Positions 1 through 9,095 of a DNA stretch of 64,000 bases are shown here, piece by piece. The stretch's first letter is position 1, and each line of letters starts with the position of its first letter. The notes below the pieces were generated by a model. That model was not told the origin of the DNA. It did not search any database and saw only the letters and a list, made by a program, of their open reading frames with translations. The position numbers and the translations under genes were made by a program. The DNA is from CBDCFV01 sp965261795 (GTDB lineage: Bacteria; Chloroflexota; Dehalococcoidia; Lucifugimonadales; UBA3495), in NCBI GenBank assembly GCA_965261795.1, contig OZ253476.1, positions 4,340,001 through 4,404,000 of the forward strand, given 5' to 3'.

Positions 1-549
1 CCGCCCGCGGACATTGAAGCCCTGCTGCCCACCGGTGTAATTGGCAAAGGGGGCCATCACTATGAGGGATTCCCCATCGGCAGCAACGGGGTAGGATGGT
101 CCAAAAGCCAGAAACGCCACCGCCGCGCCGATGCCGCATAACACCGCCAACGCCAAGACGGCCGCTATTGCGATTCTGATAGGTGGGCGCTGTCGAAGAC
201 GTCTCGCCAATCTGGCCGGGGTCAAGTCCGGGGCGGGGGCCGGCAACATTTCGACGGATACCGGAAGCAACTCCGTTTCAAGTGCGACCGGCTCCGGCGG
301 CTCCGCGAGCGCAACAGGGTTCTCCGGGTAGAACCCCGCCGACAGAAGCAACTCATCACCTTCTTCGGCGGTCAAGCGCAGGACATCGGCGCACTTGACC
401 ACGTCTTCGCGGTAACGGGGCCGGCTGGTAACCCCCTCCTTCCAGCGGATGAGGGTCAGCCTGTTGACCCCGATACGCCGGGCGAGATCGGCGTCGCCGA
501 TGCCGGTGCGAGTCATGTAGACGGTCAAAAGTTCGGAGAAAGTCGCCAA
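1..549 (-). CDS. XRE-type HTH, single-pass membrane protein (partial)
   Basis: This gene reads off the left window edge; 183 codons are visible. It opens with a TTG codon at 549 preceded by a GGAG ribosome site; no ATG fits the frame. Residues about 5-60 form a helix-turn-helix of the XRE type (GDADLARRIGVNRLTLIRWK), followed by a leucine-rich stretch, a proline-rich linker, one hydrophobic segment at roughly residues 128-152, and then the start of an extracytoplasmic domain (SLIVMAPFANYTGG) resembling the start of TolB-like or solute-sensing domains. Such proteins are usually cytoplasmic DNA-binding heads tethered to an external sensor. The gene is divergent from the VWA lipoprotein gene and could regulate it; that is inference. 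The missing C-terminus prevents a firmer call. Confidence 0.7.
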   Translation of the reverse strand, partial: MATFSELLTVYMTRTGIGDADLARRIGVNRLTLIRWKEGVTSRPRYREDVVKCADVLRLTAEEGDELLLSAGFYPENPVALAEPPEPVALETELLPVSVEMLPAPAPDLTPARLARRLRQRPPIRIAIAAVLALAVLCGIGAAVAFLAFGPSYPVAADGESLIVMAPFANYTGGQQGFNVRGR

Positions 550-604
550 GTGTTACATCTCCGGCGCGCGTATATAGCCGAATGTGACACAAATGTAGTA
601 TCGA

Positions 605-612
605 GTGTACAC
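605..612. promoter_or_regulatory. 8-bp palindrome in divergent intergenic region
   Basis: GTGTACAC is a perfect palindrome between the divergent HTH regulator and VWA lipoprotein genes. A related GTGACAC lies about 20 bases upstream. It could be an operator for the neighbouring XRE protein; only its position and symmetry support this. Confidence 0.2.
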
Positions 613-650
613 GATTATCCACCATGCTGGATGCACGTTGTTGGGTGGCC

Positions 651-679
651 TTGGCCAGTTAGGGTCTACCGGCAAATAA
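651..679 (+). promoter_or_regulatory. Possible sigma70-like promoter for VWA lipoprotein gene
   Basis: TTGGCC at 651-656 and AAATAA at 674-679 are separated by 17 bases. They lie about 40 bases upstream of the VWA start, whose ribosome site is AAGGAG. The -10 match is weak. Confidence 0.25.
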
Positions 680-719
680 AAACCAAGGTGGTCACAGGGA
701 CCACATAAGGAGTTGCACC

Positions 720-2480
720 ATGGTCCGGAGGATTGGGAGGTTCGCATTATTTTTTTCTGTGGCAGTCATGGTCATGGTCCTGGCGGCGTGCGGCGGGATG
801 GCGCCGGAGCCGGCTGTGGTGGAGAAGGAAGTGATCAAAGAGGTGCCAAAAGAGGTAGTAATAGAGAAGGAAGTAATCAAGGAGGTAGAGAAGCCAGTGA
901 TGGTGGAGAAAGAGGTGGTTAGGGAGGTTGAGGTAGTTAAAGAGGCAGCCAGCAGCCAGGCCGCGGCGGCCCCCGCCTCCTCGGGTCAGCCGGTGAAGGA
1001 AGTGGCGGTGCAAAAACAGGTCGTTGTGGGTCAGGGGCAGACTCAGGGTTTCAACCCCATCGGCGGCTCAGCAACGGTAAATGCTGAAGCCTACGACTCG
1101 ACCTTCTTCAAGCATCATGGCGTCAACCCGTTCATAGACACCGAGGACGACCATCTGTCCACCTTCGCTATTGACGTGGACACTGCGTCCTATACGGTGG
1201 CGCGCCGCTTTATACAGGACGGCAACCTGCCGGACCCGGACTCGGTGCGAGTGGAGGAGTTCGTGAACTTCTTCGATCACGGGTATCCAAGGCCCAACGA
1301 ACGGGCTTTCGCTATACATCTCGAAGGGTCGCCCTCCCGGTTTGGCGGCGAGAACCATTGGTTGATGAGGGTTGGCATTCAAGGCAAGTCAGTCGCAAGT
1401 CATAACAGGAAAGACGCGACCCTAATCTTCACCATAGACGTATCCGGCTCCATGGGGCGTGAAGACCGCTTGGGGCTGGTGCAGAGGTCTCTATCGCTTC
1501 TGGTGGAGGAGCTCAGACCCACGGACAAGGTTGGCATCGTAGTCTACGGTTCACGCGGCTCGGTGATGTTGGAGCCCACAACCGGACAAGACAAGGCGAA
1601 CATCATGAGGGCAATCTATGAGTTGCGCGCAGGCGGGTCTACCTTCGTTGAGGAGGGGCTGCGGCTGGCGTATGACATGGCACAGGACGAATTGGACCCG
1701 AATAGGATCACCCGCGTTATCCTCCTTTCCGATGGGGTCGCCAATGTGGGGGAGACCGGCGCCGACACAATACTGAGGCGAATACAAAAATCAGTCGACA
1801 AGGGCGTAACGCTGACTACCGTAGGCTTCGGAATGGGCAACTTCAACGATGTGCTGATGGAACAACTGGCCAACGACGGCGACGGCGCTTACTACTACGT
1901 GGATACCCTCAGCGAGGCCCGTCGCATCTTCGTCGATGACCTGACAGGCACCCTTCAAGTAATCGCCAAGGACGCCAAGATCCAAGTGGACTTCAACCCG
2001 GAGGTGGTCAGCCGCTACCGGCTGCTGGGCTACGAGAACCGGCGGATCGCCGACGAGGACTTCCGGGATGACACGGTGGATGCCGGGGAAATCGGAGCCA
2101 ACCACAGCGTCACGGCGTTGTACGAGTTGAAACTCCACGAAGAGGCCACAGGCAGGGTAGGGACTGTACACGTCCGCTATCAGAACCCCGACACGGACGC
2201 AGACACCAAGGAGGTTGTCGAGGTCAGCAAGGAAATCCGGCGGGACCAACTGGCGTCCCGGTTCCCGGAGGCGTCGCCCAGTTTCCAGTTGGCGGCTGTG
2301 GTGGCCGAGTACGCCGAGATACTGAGAGAGAGCTATTGGGCCCAGGACGGAAGCTTGGATGACGTGGTGGCAGAGGCGCGCAGGGTAAGGCAACTCCTGC
2401 CCGGAGAGCTTAATGTGGCGGAGTTCACCGAATTGGCGGCACGGACCCAGCTAATAAGCGCACAAGGCGGGAGCAGGTAA
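720..2480 (+). CDS. VWA-domain lipoprotein, YfbK-like
   Basis: The 586-residue product has a lipoprotein signal peptide with lipobox LAAC (Cys24), so it should be lipid-anchored outside the membrane after processing by Lgt, which is encoded at 18.7 kb. A low-complexity linker of repeated EKEV/IKEV units (residues about 35-80) follows, a style common in Chloroflexota lipoproteins. Next is the YfbK-type N-terminal VWA-associated domain (about 125-190), a von Willebrand A domain with a MIDAS motif DVSGS at 240-244, and a C-terminal DUF3520-like region. VWA domains bind ligands through Mg2+ at the MIDAS. The specific partner is unknown. The start at 720 has AAGGAG about 10 bases upstream. A strong hairpin follows the gene. 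Confidence 0.85.
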   Translation: MVRRIGRFALFFSVAVMVMVLAACGGMAPEPAVVEKEVIKEVPKEVVIEKEVIKEVEKPVMVEKEVVREVEVVKEAASSQAAAAPASSGQPVKEVAVQKQVVVGQGQTQGFNPIGGSATVNAEAYDSTFFKHHGVNPFIDTEDDHLSTFAIDVDTASYTVARRFIQDGNLPDPDSVRVEEFVNFFDHGYPRPNERAFAIHLEGSPSRFGGENHWLMRVGIQGKSVASHNRKDATLIFTIDVSGSMGREDRLGLVQRSLSLLVEELRPTDKVGIVVYGSRGSVMLEPTTGQDKANIMRAIYELRAGGSTFVEEGLRLAYDMAQDELDPNRITRVILLSDGVANVGETGADTILRRIQKSVDKGVTLTTVGFGMGNFNDVLMEQLANDGDGAYYYVDTLSEARRIFVDDLTGTLQVIAKDAKIQVDFNPEVVSRYRLLGYENRRIADEDFRDDTVDAGEIGANHSVTALYELKLHEEATGRVGTVHVRYQNPDTDADTKEVVEVSKEIRRDQLASRFPEASPSFQLAAVVAEYAEILRESYWAQDGSLDDVVAEARRVRQLLPGELNVAEFTELAARTQLISAQGGSR

Positions 2481-2538
2481 TTCCAACGCGGGCAGGCTGC
2501 AACCGGGTCGAACCCGCGGTGACCTTCCCTCTCATATT

Positions 2539-2575
2539 CGGGCCGGGACTCTTGCGAGTCCCGGCCCGGTTTCAC
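2539..2575 (+). terminator. Hairpin terminator after VWA gene
   Basis: A perfect 12-bp GC-rich stem (2539-2550 with 2557-2568) with a 6-base loop lies 58 bases after the VWA stop. Only a short T tract follows, so intrinsic termination is likely but not textbook. Confidence 0.6.
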
Positions 2576-2583
2576 GTTTAGAG

Positions 2584-2709
2584 ACTATCTGCAAACCAAC
2601 CTGTTCTACTTATTTCCCCGCGTCGCTGAACGGGGCCTATAGATTCCCGCCTGCGCGGGAATGACGGGTTAGGAGTCCGGTTGGGTGCTACGACAGGTTT
2701 TGAGATAGT
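2584..2709. repeat. Short TIR-ended repeat, copy 1
   Basis: About 126 bp bounded by ACTATCT(G/C)AAAACC-like and GGTTTTGAGATAGT inverted ends. It contains the ubiquitous palindrome TTCCCGCCTGCGCGGGAA followed by TGACGGGTT. A second copy with the same ends and core lies at 8959-9092. It has the size and architecture of a MITE-like element and encodes nothing. Confidence 0.65.
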
Positions 2710-2732
2710 TCCGTACTACCACAAATGTCTAA

Positions 2733-4091
2733 TTACGCGGCGGCTGGAGCAGGTACCGAGGTGACGGGGAGGGAGGGCTTTCGGGCCAGCAGGAACAGCC
2801 CGCCGCTGCTCAGGTACATGGGAAGGAAGGTGAGCAGCACCAGGGTATAGCTTTGGGTCTGGTCGACGATCCAGCCGGCATAAATGGGAGAGATCAACAT
2901 TCCTATGTTGAAGCAGGCGCTCATCATGCCCATCAAAGTTCCGAAGCTGGAACGCCCGAAGAAGTTGCCCAAGGCAACCCAGTTAAGCGTGCTCCCCCCC
3001 TGCTCCACTGCCATTAACAAAACGAAGAGGTAAATGCCGATATTCCCTTCGATGACCAACACTGCCAGTACAGCCAAACCGGCAGCCATCATGCCTCCGC
3101 ACATCAAGGGTTGGATGGGCACCCGATCCCCCAATATACCAGCCCCGATGCGCATCGGTATCGACAGAAAGAACATCAAAGAGAACATCAATCCCGCGGT
3201 TTCCTGGCTCATCCCTCTCCAAACCATCATTTCCACTGAATGGATGGAGATAGCGCCCCAAAGGGTGATCCGGATGATTGTGCCCGCCGAGAGTATCCAA
3301 AAGGCTTGAGTCCTGAGAGCTTGGCCGACGGTAAAGTCTCCCGAGGTGTCCCGGGCTGCCGATGGCGCGTTCCGCGCAGCCGCAGGCTCGGAGTTGGGCT
3401 TGATGCCATCGGGCTCCAGCCCCATTCTCTCGGGGGAATGGCGAATGACTGCGGCCAGCGGAAACACAATCAGGCACATAAATATGCCGGAGTAGAGCAT
3501 CACGCCGCGCCAGCCGATGGTGTGGACGCCGATGGTAACCAGCGGAAGGAGCACCGCACCACCCGATGAAAACCCCGTGATGCAGATTGACATGGCCAAG
3601 GAACGCTTGCGGACGAACCACCGGTTTACCGCGCTCAACAAGACTTGACCCAACCCCGCGCTTTTGCCAGTGGACACCAAGCCAATGAAAATCACGACGA
3701 ACAATAGATAGCTGTGGACCCAGTGAAGGGCAATGAACCCCAAACCGGCAATAATGCCCCCGATGATAATCATCGGTTGGGCGCCAAAACGGTCTACCAA
3801 TGGCCCCACTATCGGACCGGCGATGCTCCCCTCGGCCCGGGCCAGGCTGAAAATCAGGGAAGTCTGGGTGCTGCTGAGACGCAGGTCCTGCTTGATGGGG
3901 CCGAAGAAAATGCCGTTGCTGTGAGAGAAAATTCCGCCGGATATGACGCCCAGCAGGAAGGTAGACACCAGAACCCACCAACCAAAGTAGACGCCCTTGG
4001 CCTTGCGGGCTCCAAGAGCGACTTGGGGCATGCCGCCAATGGCAATAAGCAAGAACCCTGAAACCAGGATCATGAGGCCAGTGGCTGTCAT
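2733..4091 (-). CDS. MFS transporter, OFA (oxalate/formate antiporter)-like
   Basis: The 452-residue polytopic membrane protein has about 12 hydrophobic segments. The signature of the OFA branch of the major facilitator superfamily is visible near the N-terminus (YFGWWVLVSTFLLG) and a loop 2 motif follows (GPLVDRFGAQPMII). Members export or exchange small organic acids; the substrate here is not readable. The first 25 residues form an extra hydrophobic stretch before the canonical start of this family, so initiation at an internal Met near residue 21 (MPQVALGARK) is possible. It is divergent from the MBL hydrolase gene across an AT-rich 140-bp region. Confidence 0.8.
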   Translation of the reverse strand: MTATGLMILVSGFLLIAIGGMPQVALGARKAKGVYFGWWVLVSTFLLGVISGGIFSHSNGIFFGPIKQDLRLSSTQTSLIFSLARAEGSIAGPIVGPLVDRFGAQPMIIIGGIIAGLGFIALHWVHSYLLFVVIFIGLVSTGKSAGLGQVLLSAVNRWFVRKRSLAMSICITGFSSGGAVLLPLVTIGVHTIGWRGVMLYSGIFMCLIVFPLAAVIRHSPERMGLEPDGIKPNSEPAAARNAPSAARDTSGDFTVGQALRTQAFWILSAGTIIRITLWGAISIHSVEMMVWRGMSQETAGLMFSLMFFLSIPMRIGAGILGDRVPIQPLMCGGMMAAGLAVLAVLVIEGNIGIYLFVLLMAVEQGGSTLNWVALGNFFGRSSFGTLMGMMSACFNIGMLISPIYAGWIVDQTQSYTLVLLTFLPMYLSSGGLFLLARKPSLPVTSVPAPAAA

Positions 4092-4231
4092 GCCGGAAAA
4101 GCCTTCATTGACGGAACCTTTTCAAGGTGTCGTGTAGTCTTTAAGTATATTATGATAAGCGATATTTGTTTCATAAGTTTATCGCAACTTAGCTGACTTC
4201 TTGTTCTCAATGCTGAATTTGGAGGAGTACC
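4092..4231. promoter_or_regulatory. AT-rich divergent promoter region with 6-bp inverted repeat
   Basis: The region between the divergent MFS and MBL genes is much more AT-rich than its surroundings and holds GCGATA (4159-4164) and TATCGC (4180-4185) as an inverted repeat spaced by 15 bases. This suits a dimeric regulator site. No clear -35/-10 pair stands out. GGAGG lies just before the MBL start. Confidence 0.3.
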
Positions 4232-5128
4232 ATGAGCGTGTCGCTGGACTGGCTGGGCGTATCCACCTACCGGTTGACGGTGGATGACCTGGTGATTTTC
4301 CTTGATGCCTACATTGACCGTAACCCGTTGGCTCCAGATGTGGGAATGCGCGTCGGCGACGTGCAGCGGGCCGACTACGTGCTGGTGGGGCATTCCCATT
4401 TCGACCATCTTTGGGGGGCCGAACGGATAGCCCATCAAACGGGCGCCACCATCATCGGCTCTCACGAGACCGTCAGGCTGATGGAGATCGAAGAGGTGCC
4501 GGACCAACAGTTGGTCGCCGTCGGCGGGGGCGAGCGCATAAGGCTATCGGACAACGTGTCGGTGCGGGTATTTCCCAGCCAGCACTCGTGCATCTGGAGC
4601 ACTGCCGGCGCATCCGGAGAAGTATGTGTAGGGGACCTGGGCCTTACCCTGCAGGAGCGGCAAGCAAACCTGGATGCGCGCGCTGCCCAGCGCACCGCCT
4701 CCACCGACCCGCGAATGGCGGAGGCCGAAACCCACCGTTCTGAGTGCCTCCAGCAACCTCGCGGCGAGGGCGCCGCCCTCGCCTACCTTATTGAAACTCC
4801 ACAAGGCAGTATCCTGTGGAAAGACACATCGGGGCATTGGACGGGAATCCTTCGCGACCTGCGGCCGGACGTGGCACTCCTCGCCGCCGCCGGGCGGGGC
4901 AACATCGACGGTGATCCCATCCAAGGCACGCTGGCCCAGTTCGTCGCCCGCGAGGCCGACATTTTGCGGCCCAAGCGCATCGTGCTGGGCCACCATGACG
5001 ACTGGAACCCCCCGGTGACCAGCCCCACCGACATGGAACCCATCGAACGGGAGATTGCCCGGCAAGCGCACAGGGTTGAACTGGTGCAGATGGACTACTT
5101 GGAAGGGTACCCCATCCTGGGGCGGTGA
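4232..5128 (+). CDS. MBL-fold metallo-hydrolase
   Basis: The 298-residue protein has the metallo-beta-lactamase zinc motif HSHFDH at residues 54-59, preceded by a beta-rich N-terminus typical of UlaG-like MBL hydrolases. Later histidines (in PSQHSCIWS and near the C-terminal GHHDD) could complete a dinuclear metal site. The length fits a stand-alone MBL enzyme. No signal peptide is seen, so it is cytoplasmic. Substrates in this superfamily range from lactones to phosphodiesters; nothing here narrows it. The start follows TTGGAGGAGTACC, a strong ribosome site. Confidence 0.8.
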   Translation: MSVSLDWLGVSTYRLTVDDLVIFLDAYIDRNPLAPDVGMRVGDVQRADYVLVGHSHFDHLWGAERIAHQTGATIIGSHETVRLMEIEEVPDQQLVAVGGGERIRLSDNVSVRVFPSQHSCIWSTAGASGEVCVGDLGLTLQERQANLDARAAQRTASTDPRMAEAETHRSECLQQPRGEGAALAYLIETPQGSILWKDTSGHWTGILRDLRPDVALLAAAGRGNIDGDPIQGTLAQFVAREADILRPKRIVLGHHDDWNPPVTSPTDMEPIEREIARQAHRVELVQMDYLEGYPILGR

Positions 5129-5170
5129 GGCACCGCCCCGGCACTACCGGCGGGCAGATGGGCGCCTTTC

Positions 5171-6787
5171 CTACCCAATCGAAACGTCGTTGGTCTGGTA
5201 CATGACTTGGCCGCCGACCACGGTGGCGGCCGACTCGATCTGGCCCAGTTCGTGGGCGGCTTCCTGGAATGGGTCGTGGTTCAACACCACCAAGTCGCCC
5301 AACTTTCCAATTTCCAGGCTGCCCTTCACGTTTTCCTCAAAGGCGCCGTATGCGGCGTTCACCGTCATCATGGAGATAGCTTCTCTGGTGGCAACTCTCT
5401 CCACTTCGGTCAGGACCTTGCCGGAGCTTGTGACCCTGGCGATGGCGTTCTGGATGCAGAAGAGCGGGTTCACGGGGGTTACCGGGCAGTCGGAGTGCAA
5501 CAGTGGCTTTATCCCCGCTTGAATCGCCGACCCGATGGGGTCCAGGTGATTCACACGGTCCGGCCCCAGGAAGCGGTCCCGGTGGCGATCGCCGAAGTAG
5601 TAAACGTGGTTGGGGAAGAAGTTGGGGATTACCCCAAGGTCCCGCATCTTGGAGATGTGCTCTGGAACGCAGACCTGGCAGTGTTCTATGCGGAAACGGT
5701 GATCGACTTTTGGGATAGCCCGCAGGGCATTCTCGTAGGCTGCCAGAATGGCATCGATGGCCGCGTCCCCGTTGGCGTGGGTGGCAATCTGATAGCCTCT
5801 CTGGTGCAGGGTCATAACGATGTCATTCAGTTCATCCTGCTCGTAGATGAGCCACCCCTGCTCGTTGGGGTCGCAATGGTATGGCTCCCGCAAGGCGGCG
5901 GTGATTCCTTGGATTGACCCGTCGGAGACAATCTTGCAACCCGCTACACGGACCCATTCGTCCCCGCCGCCGGTCTGCCAAGCGAAGTTTGAGTCCTTCA
6001 AGTATTCCCATTGGATGAACATGTTGACCCTGAACTTCAGGAATCCTTCCCGTTGCGCTTGGTGGTAGGTATGCATAATGTCCACGCCGCGGGCGTTGCT
6101 GACGCTGGCGTCGTGGATTGTGGTTATGCCGCGGCGCAGGTACTCATCCTGTGCTTGAACGAAACCTGTCCGGACATCCCCCTCGGTGTAGGTTGGCAGC
6201 AGTTGATGCACCAATCCCTGGGCCGTCTCGTACAGCATCCCGTCCGGCTCTCCACTGGCCGGAAATCTGCCTATGCGACCTCCGGCGGGGTCCGGCGTTT
6301 CGTCGTGAATCCCGGCCTTCTCCAGCGCGGTAGAGTTGGCCGCGAGCATGTGCCCGGAGTTGTGGACGATCGCGATGGGATGCTCCGTAGACGCGGCGTC
6401 GAGGTCGTTGCGTGTGGGGTGCCGCATATCCTGGAGGCCGGTATCGTCGTAGCCCCGGCCGCGAATCCAATCGCCGGGCGGCGTTATGGATGCGCGCTCC
6501 CGCAGGCGGTCAACGATGTCGCTGATGTTGCGGTTGGGCGGCGTTCGGACGTCCACCTCCAGCAGATTGGTGCTATACCCGACCATGTGGTTATGCGGTT
6601 CGATAAAACCGGGCAGCACCGCCTTGCCCTTGGCGTCGATTACTGTAGTGCCACCGTGTCTCTCGGCGATCACGTCGTTGTTAGTCCCCAATACCGCTAT
6701 CCTGCCGTTTCTGATGCCCACTGCCTGCACCACGCTGTTGTTGGCGTCCATGGTCTCTACTCGGCCGTTAATGACAATCAAGTCCAT
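5171..6787 (-). CDS. Amidohydrolase family 3 protein, YtcJ-like
   Basis: The 538-residue protein belongs to the amidohydrolase superfamily, YtcJ-like group. It starts with the small beta-sandwich (DLIVINGRVETMD), then the first metal motif PHNH at about residues 64-67, a long TIM-barrel with a HANGD motif (ATHANGDAAID) and RIEHCQ, the later metal-binding strands, and a closing beta-sandwich with GDLVVLNHDPF. Members hydrolyse amides or related C-N bonds of small molecules; the native substrate is unknown. It is convergent with the MBL gene and divergent from the next amidohydrolase. Confidence 0.85.
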   Translation of the reverse strand: MDLIVINGRVETMDANNSVVQAVGIRNGRIAVLGTNNDVIAERHGGTTVIDAKGKAVLPGFIEPHNHMVGYSTNLLEVDVRTPPNRNISDIVDRLRERASITPPGDWIRGRGYDDTGLQDMRHPTRNDLDAASTEHPIAIVHNSGHMLAANSTALEKAGIHDETPDPAGGRIGRFPASGEPDGMLYETAQGLVHQLLPTYTEGDVRTGFVQAQDEYLRRGITTIHDASVSNARGVDIMHTYHQAQREGFLKFRVNMFIQWEYLKDSNFAWQTGGGDEWVRVAGCKIVSDGSIQGITAALREPYHCDPNEQGWLIYEQDELNDIVMTLHQRGYQIATHANGDAAIDAILAAYENALRAIPKVDHRFRIEHCQVCVPEHISKMRDLGVIPNFFPNHVYYFGDRHRDRFLGPDRVNHLDPIGSAIQAGIKPLLHSDCPVTPVNPLFCIQNAIARVTSSGKVLTEVERVATREAISMMTVNAAYGAFEENVKGSLEIGKLGDLVVLNHDPFQEAAHELGQIESAATVVGGQVMYQTNDVSIG

Positions 6788-7123
6788 TCGGTCTACTCCA
6801 TTACGTGCATGTTGGGATGCGTTTCGCCTTCGGGAAAGCGCAGCCTATTTTAACATCGGTTGGCCTTTGCTCTAACCATTTCCTGAGGAGATAGGGACGA
6901 TTCAATGGAGAGGAAGCAGAGATGGCGCAGAGGACGCGGAATCCTTCGAATGAAACTGAGAAGGGCGACAAACTCCACATCGTTAAAGGACGCTGAAAGG
7001 TTAAAGGACGCTGAAAGTGCGCTTGTTTACGTTGACTTGAATGTATCGCAGACTTACACTTCACAAGATTCAAGCCTTGAAGATGGTTTGAAATCGTCAC
7101 ATTTTGCCGCAGGAGGCGACTGT

Positions 7124-8800
7124 ATGCCTGAATTTGATTTGGTTATCCGTGGTGGAACAGTAATCGACGGCACAGGCCTTCCTCGTATTCGTGCCGACGT
7201 TGGCATCAAGGATGGACGTGTGGCAATGGTGAGCGGCCGGATTATGGCGGGAGGGGCCAAGGAGTTGGACGCCAGCGGCTGCATAGTAGCCCCGGGCGCG
7301 GTGGACCTGCACACCCACTACGACGCGCAGCTCAACTGGGACCCTTACGCTTCGCTGTCGGGTTGGTTTGGCGTGACCTCGCTTACTGTGGGGCAATGCG
7401 GTTTCGGCTTCGCACCCACCAGACCGGAGGACCGGGAGCTGAATATGCGGATGATGAACCGCATTGAGGCGATTCCCCTTGAGTCGATGCGCCAAGGGAT
7501 GCGCTGGGACTGGGAGACCTTCCCCGAATACATGGACAGCTTGGACCGGCAAGGCTTGGGTGTGAACGTGGGGGCGTTGGTGCCCTTCTCTCCCCTGAGG
7601 GCTTACGTGCTGGGCATGATCCCCGCCCGTGAACGCACATCGGTTACCGAGGACGAGCTTAACCAGATGAAACAGATCCTCTACGACTCGATGAAGGCGG
7701 GCGCATTCGGGATTTCCGCCGACAAGAACCTGGAAGACAGGCCGGAGGACGGAAGCTGGCTTCCCAGCCACGTGGCGTCACCTGAGGAGTTTTACGCCCT
7801 GTCCCAAGTGATGAGCGAGTTCGGCGTGGGACACCTTGGGTGGACCATCGGCATCTCCGATAACCGCCCGCAGCAGCGGGACATGCTGGCCGAAATGGTA
7901 CGGATGAGCGGTCGCCCGCTTCACGTAGCACTGGGGGACGAAGAAGGCTACGAGTGGCTCGAGGAGATGCGGCAAGAGGGTCTCCCAATCGTGGCACAAC
8001 AGGGTTCGGTGCCAACTATCGCGGAGTTCAAGCTTTCCGAATATAACCTGTTCGACTACATGTCCAACTGGGTGCAACCCTTGGTGGGGACGAAGGAAGA
8101 GCGCATCGCCAAGCTGTCCGAGGATGGCATCCGCGACGGGATGAAACAGGACGTACTCGACCGGCCTCACCCCAGGACGGACTGGACCCAAGTGCAGGTA
8201 GTCGAAGTCGCGCTGGAGCGCAACCTCAAATATGAAGGGTTGTCCATCGCCGACATCGCCGAGGCCGAAGGCAAGCATCCGTTGGACGCGTTCCTGGACA
8301 TCGCGTTGGATGAAGACCTGGAGACCGAGTTCGCCCATCCGGCTGCGGCCCAAGGCGACGATGCCCGCGCCGACAGGTTGGTCAACCCCTACGTGCACAT
8401 CTCGGTGTCGGACGGCGGGGCTCACACCAGGTTCCTGGTCAACAGCGTCTGGCCGGTCTACTTCCTGGCGCATTGGATCCGGGACAATGGCTTGATGACC
8501 CTGGAGCAAGCCCACCAGAAAATGAGCGGGCTGCCGGCGCAATTCTCGGACATGAAGAACCGCGGCACTCTGCGCGTGGGTGACTGGGCTGACGTCATGA
8601 TCTACAACATGGACGAACTGGGACTACTTTACGACAAGCCCAGGTTCGAGACCGACTTCCCCGGCGGCGAGAAGCGGTTGGTCCAAAAGCCCACCGGGAT
8701 CCGCTATATCCTGGTGAACGGCACGGTGACCTTTGTGGAGAACGAATGCACCGGAGCCCTGCCGGGTAAGCTGCTGCGCAGCTACGATATGGTAGGGTAA
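7124..8800 (+). CDS. N-acyl-D-amino-acid deacylase-like amidohydrolase
   Basis: I start the gene at ATG 7124, 7 bases after the strong site AGGAGG. A longer in-frame reading from 6905 has no family match in its first 73 residues. The 558-residue product has the family's N-terminal strand (EFDLVIRGGTVIDGTG), the HTHYD metal motif, a cysteine in GQCGFGFAP equivalent to the D-aminoacylase metal ligand, and a late SDGGAH motif. D-aminoacylases and relatives remove acyl or other groups from D-amino acids and cyclic amides. Two amidohydrolases here suggest scavenging of modified amino acids or N-containing compounds. A clear terminator follows. Confidence 0.85.
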   Translation: MPEFDLVIRGGTVIDGTGLPRIRADVGIKDGRVAMVSGRIMAGGAKELDASGCIVAPGAVDLHTHYDAQLNWDPYASLSGWFGVTSLTVGQCGFGFAPTRPEDRELNMRMMNRIEAIPLESMRQGMRWDWETFPEYMDSLDRQGLGVNVGALVPFSPLRAYVLGMIPARERTSVTEDELNQMKQILYDSMKAGAFGISADKNLEDRPEDGSWLPSHVASPEEFYALSQVMSEFGVGHLGWTIGISDNRPQQRDMLAEMVRMSGRPLHVALGDEEGYEWLEEMRQEGLPIVAQQGSVPTIAEFKLSEYNLFDYMSNWVQPLVGTKEERIAKLSEDGIRDGMKQDVLDRPHPRTDWTQVQVVEVALERNLKYEGLSIADIAEAEGKHPLDAFLDIALDEDLETEFAHPAAAQGDDARADRLVNPYVHISVSDGGAHTRFLVNSVWPVYFLAHWIRDNGLMTLEQAHQKMSGLPAQFSDMKNRGTLRVGDWADVMIYNMDELGLLYDKPRFETDFPGGEKRLVQKPTGIRYILVNGTVTFVENECTGALPGKLLRSYDMVG

Positions 8801-8847
8801 GGACCACCGAAGGGTCCGCAAGGCAGATTATTCTTCAGCTGGACGGG

Positions 8848-8880
8848 AGACCCCTCTTCAAACAGAGGGGTCTTTCCTCT
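8848..8880 (+). terminator. Intrinsic terminator after D-aminoacylase-like gene
   Basis: A perfect 10-bp stem, AGACCCCTCT / AGAGGGGTCT, with a 6-base loop is followed by TTCCTCT. It lies 48 bases after the stop codon. Confidence 0.8.
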
Positions 8881-8958
8881 AATCAGGTTGTCAAGCGCAT
8901 CGCCATCATTGACGTATAGCGGAAAGGGCGTCGTTGGTGAGGGTAAGGCCACTTAGAG

Positions 8959-9092
8959 ACTATCTCAAAACCAACCAGTCTCGCTGATTTCCCCACGTCG
9001 CTGACCGAGGCCTATGGCTTCCCGCCTGCGCGGGAATGACGGGTTGGGCGCGGGAATGATCGCTTGGGCGCGGCGACAAGTTTTGAGATAGT
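8959..9092. repeat. Short TIR-ended repeat, copy 2
   Basis: About 134 bp with inverted ends ACTATCTCAAAACC / GTTTTGAGATAGT. The core is the same as in copy 1 at 2584-2709, but this copy has a short internal duplication of the GGGCGCGGGAATGA segment. It ends 3 bases from the stop codon of the neighbouring Rieske gene. Confidence 0.65.
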
Positions 9093-9095
9093 TTC

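Noticed and set aside
6905..7123. N-terminal extension of the D-aminoacylase-like protein
   Set aside because: No family match and a strong ribosome site immediately before the inner ATG 7124.
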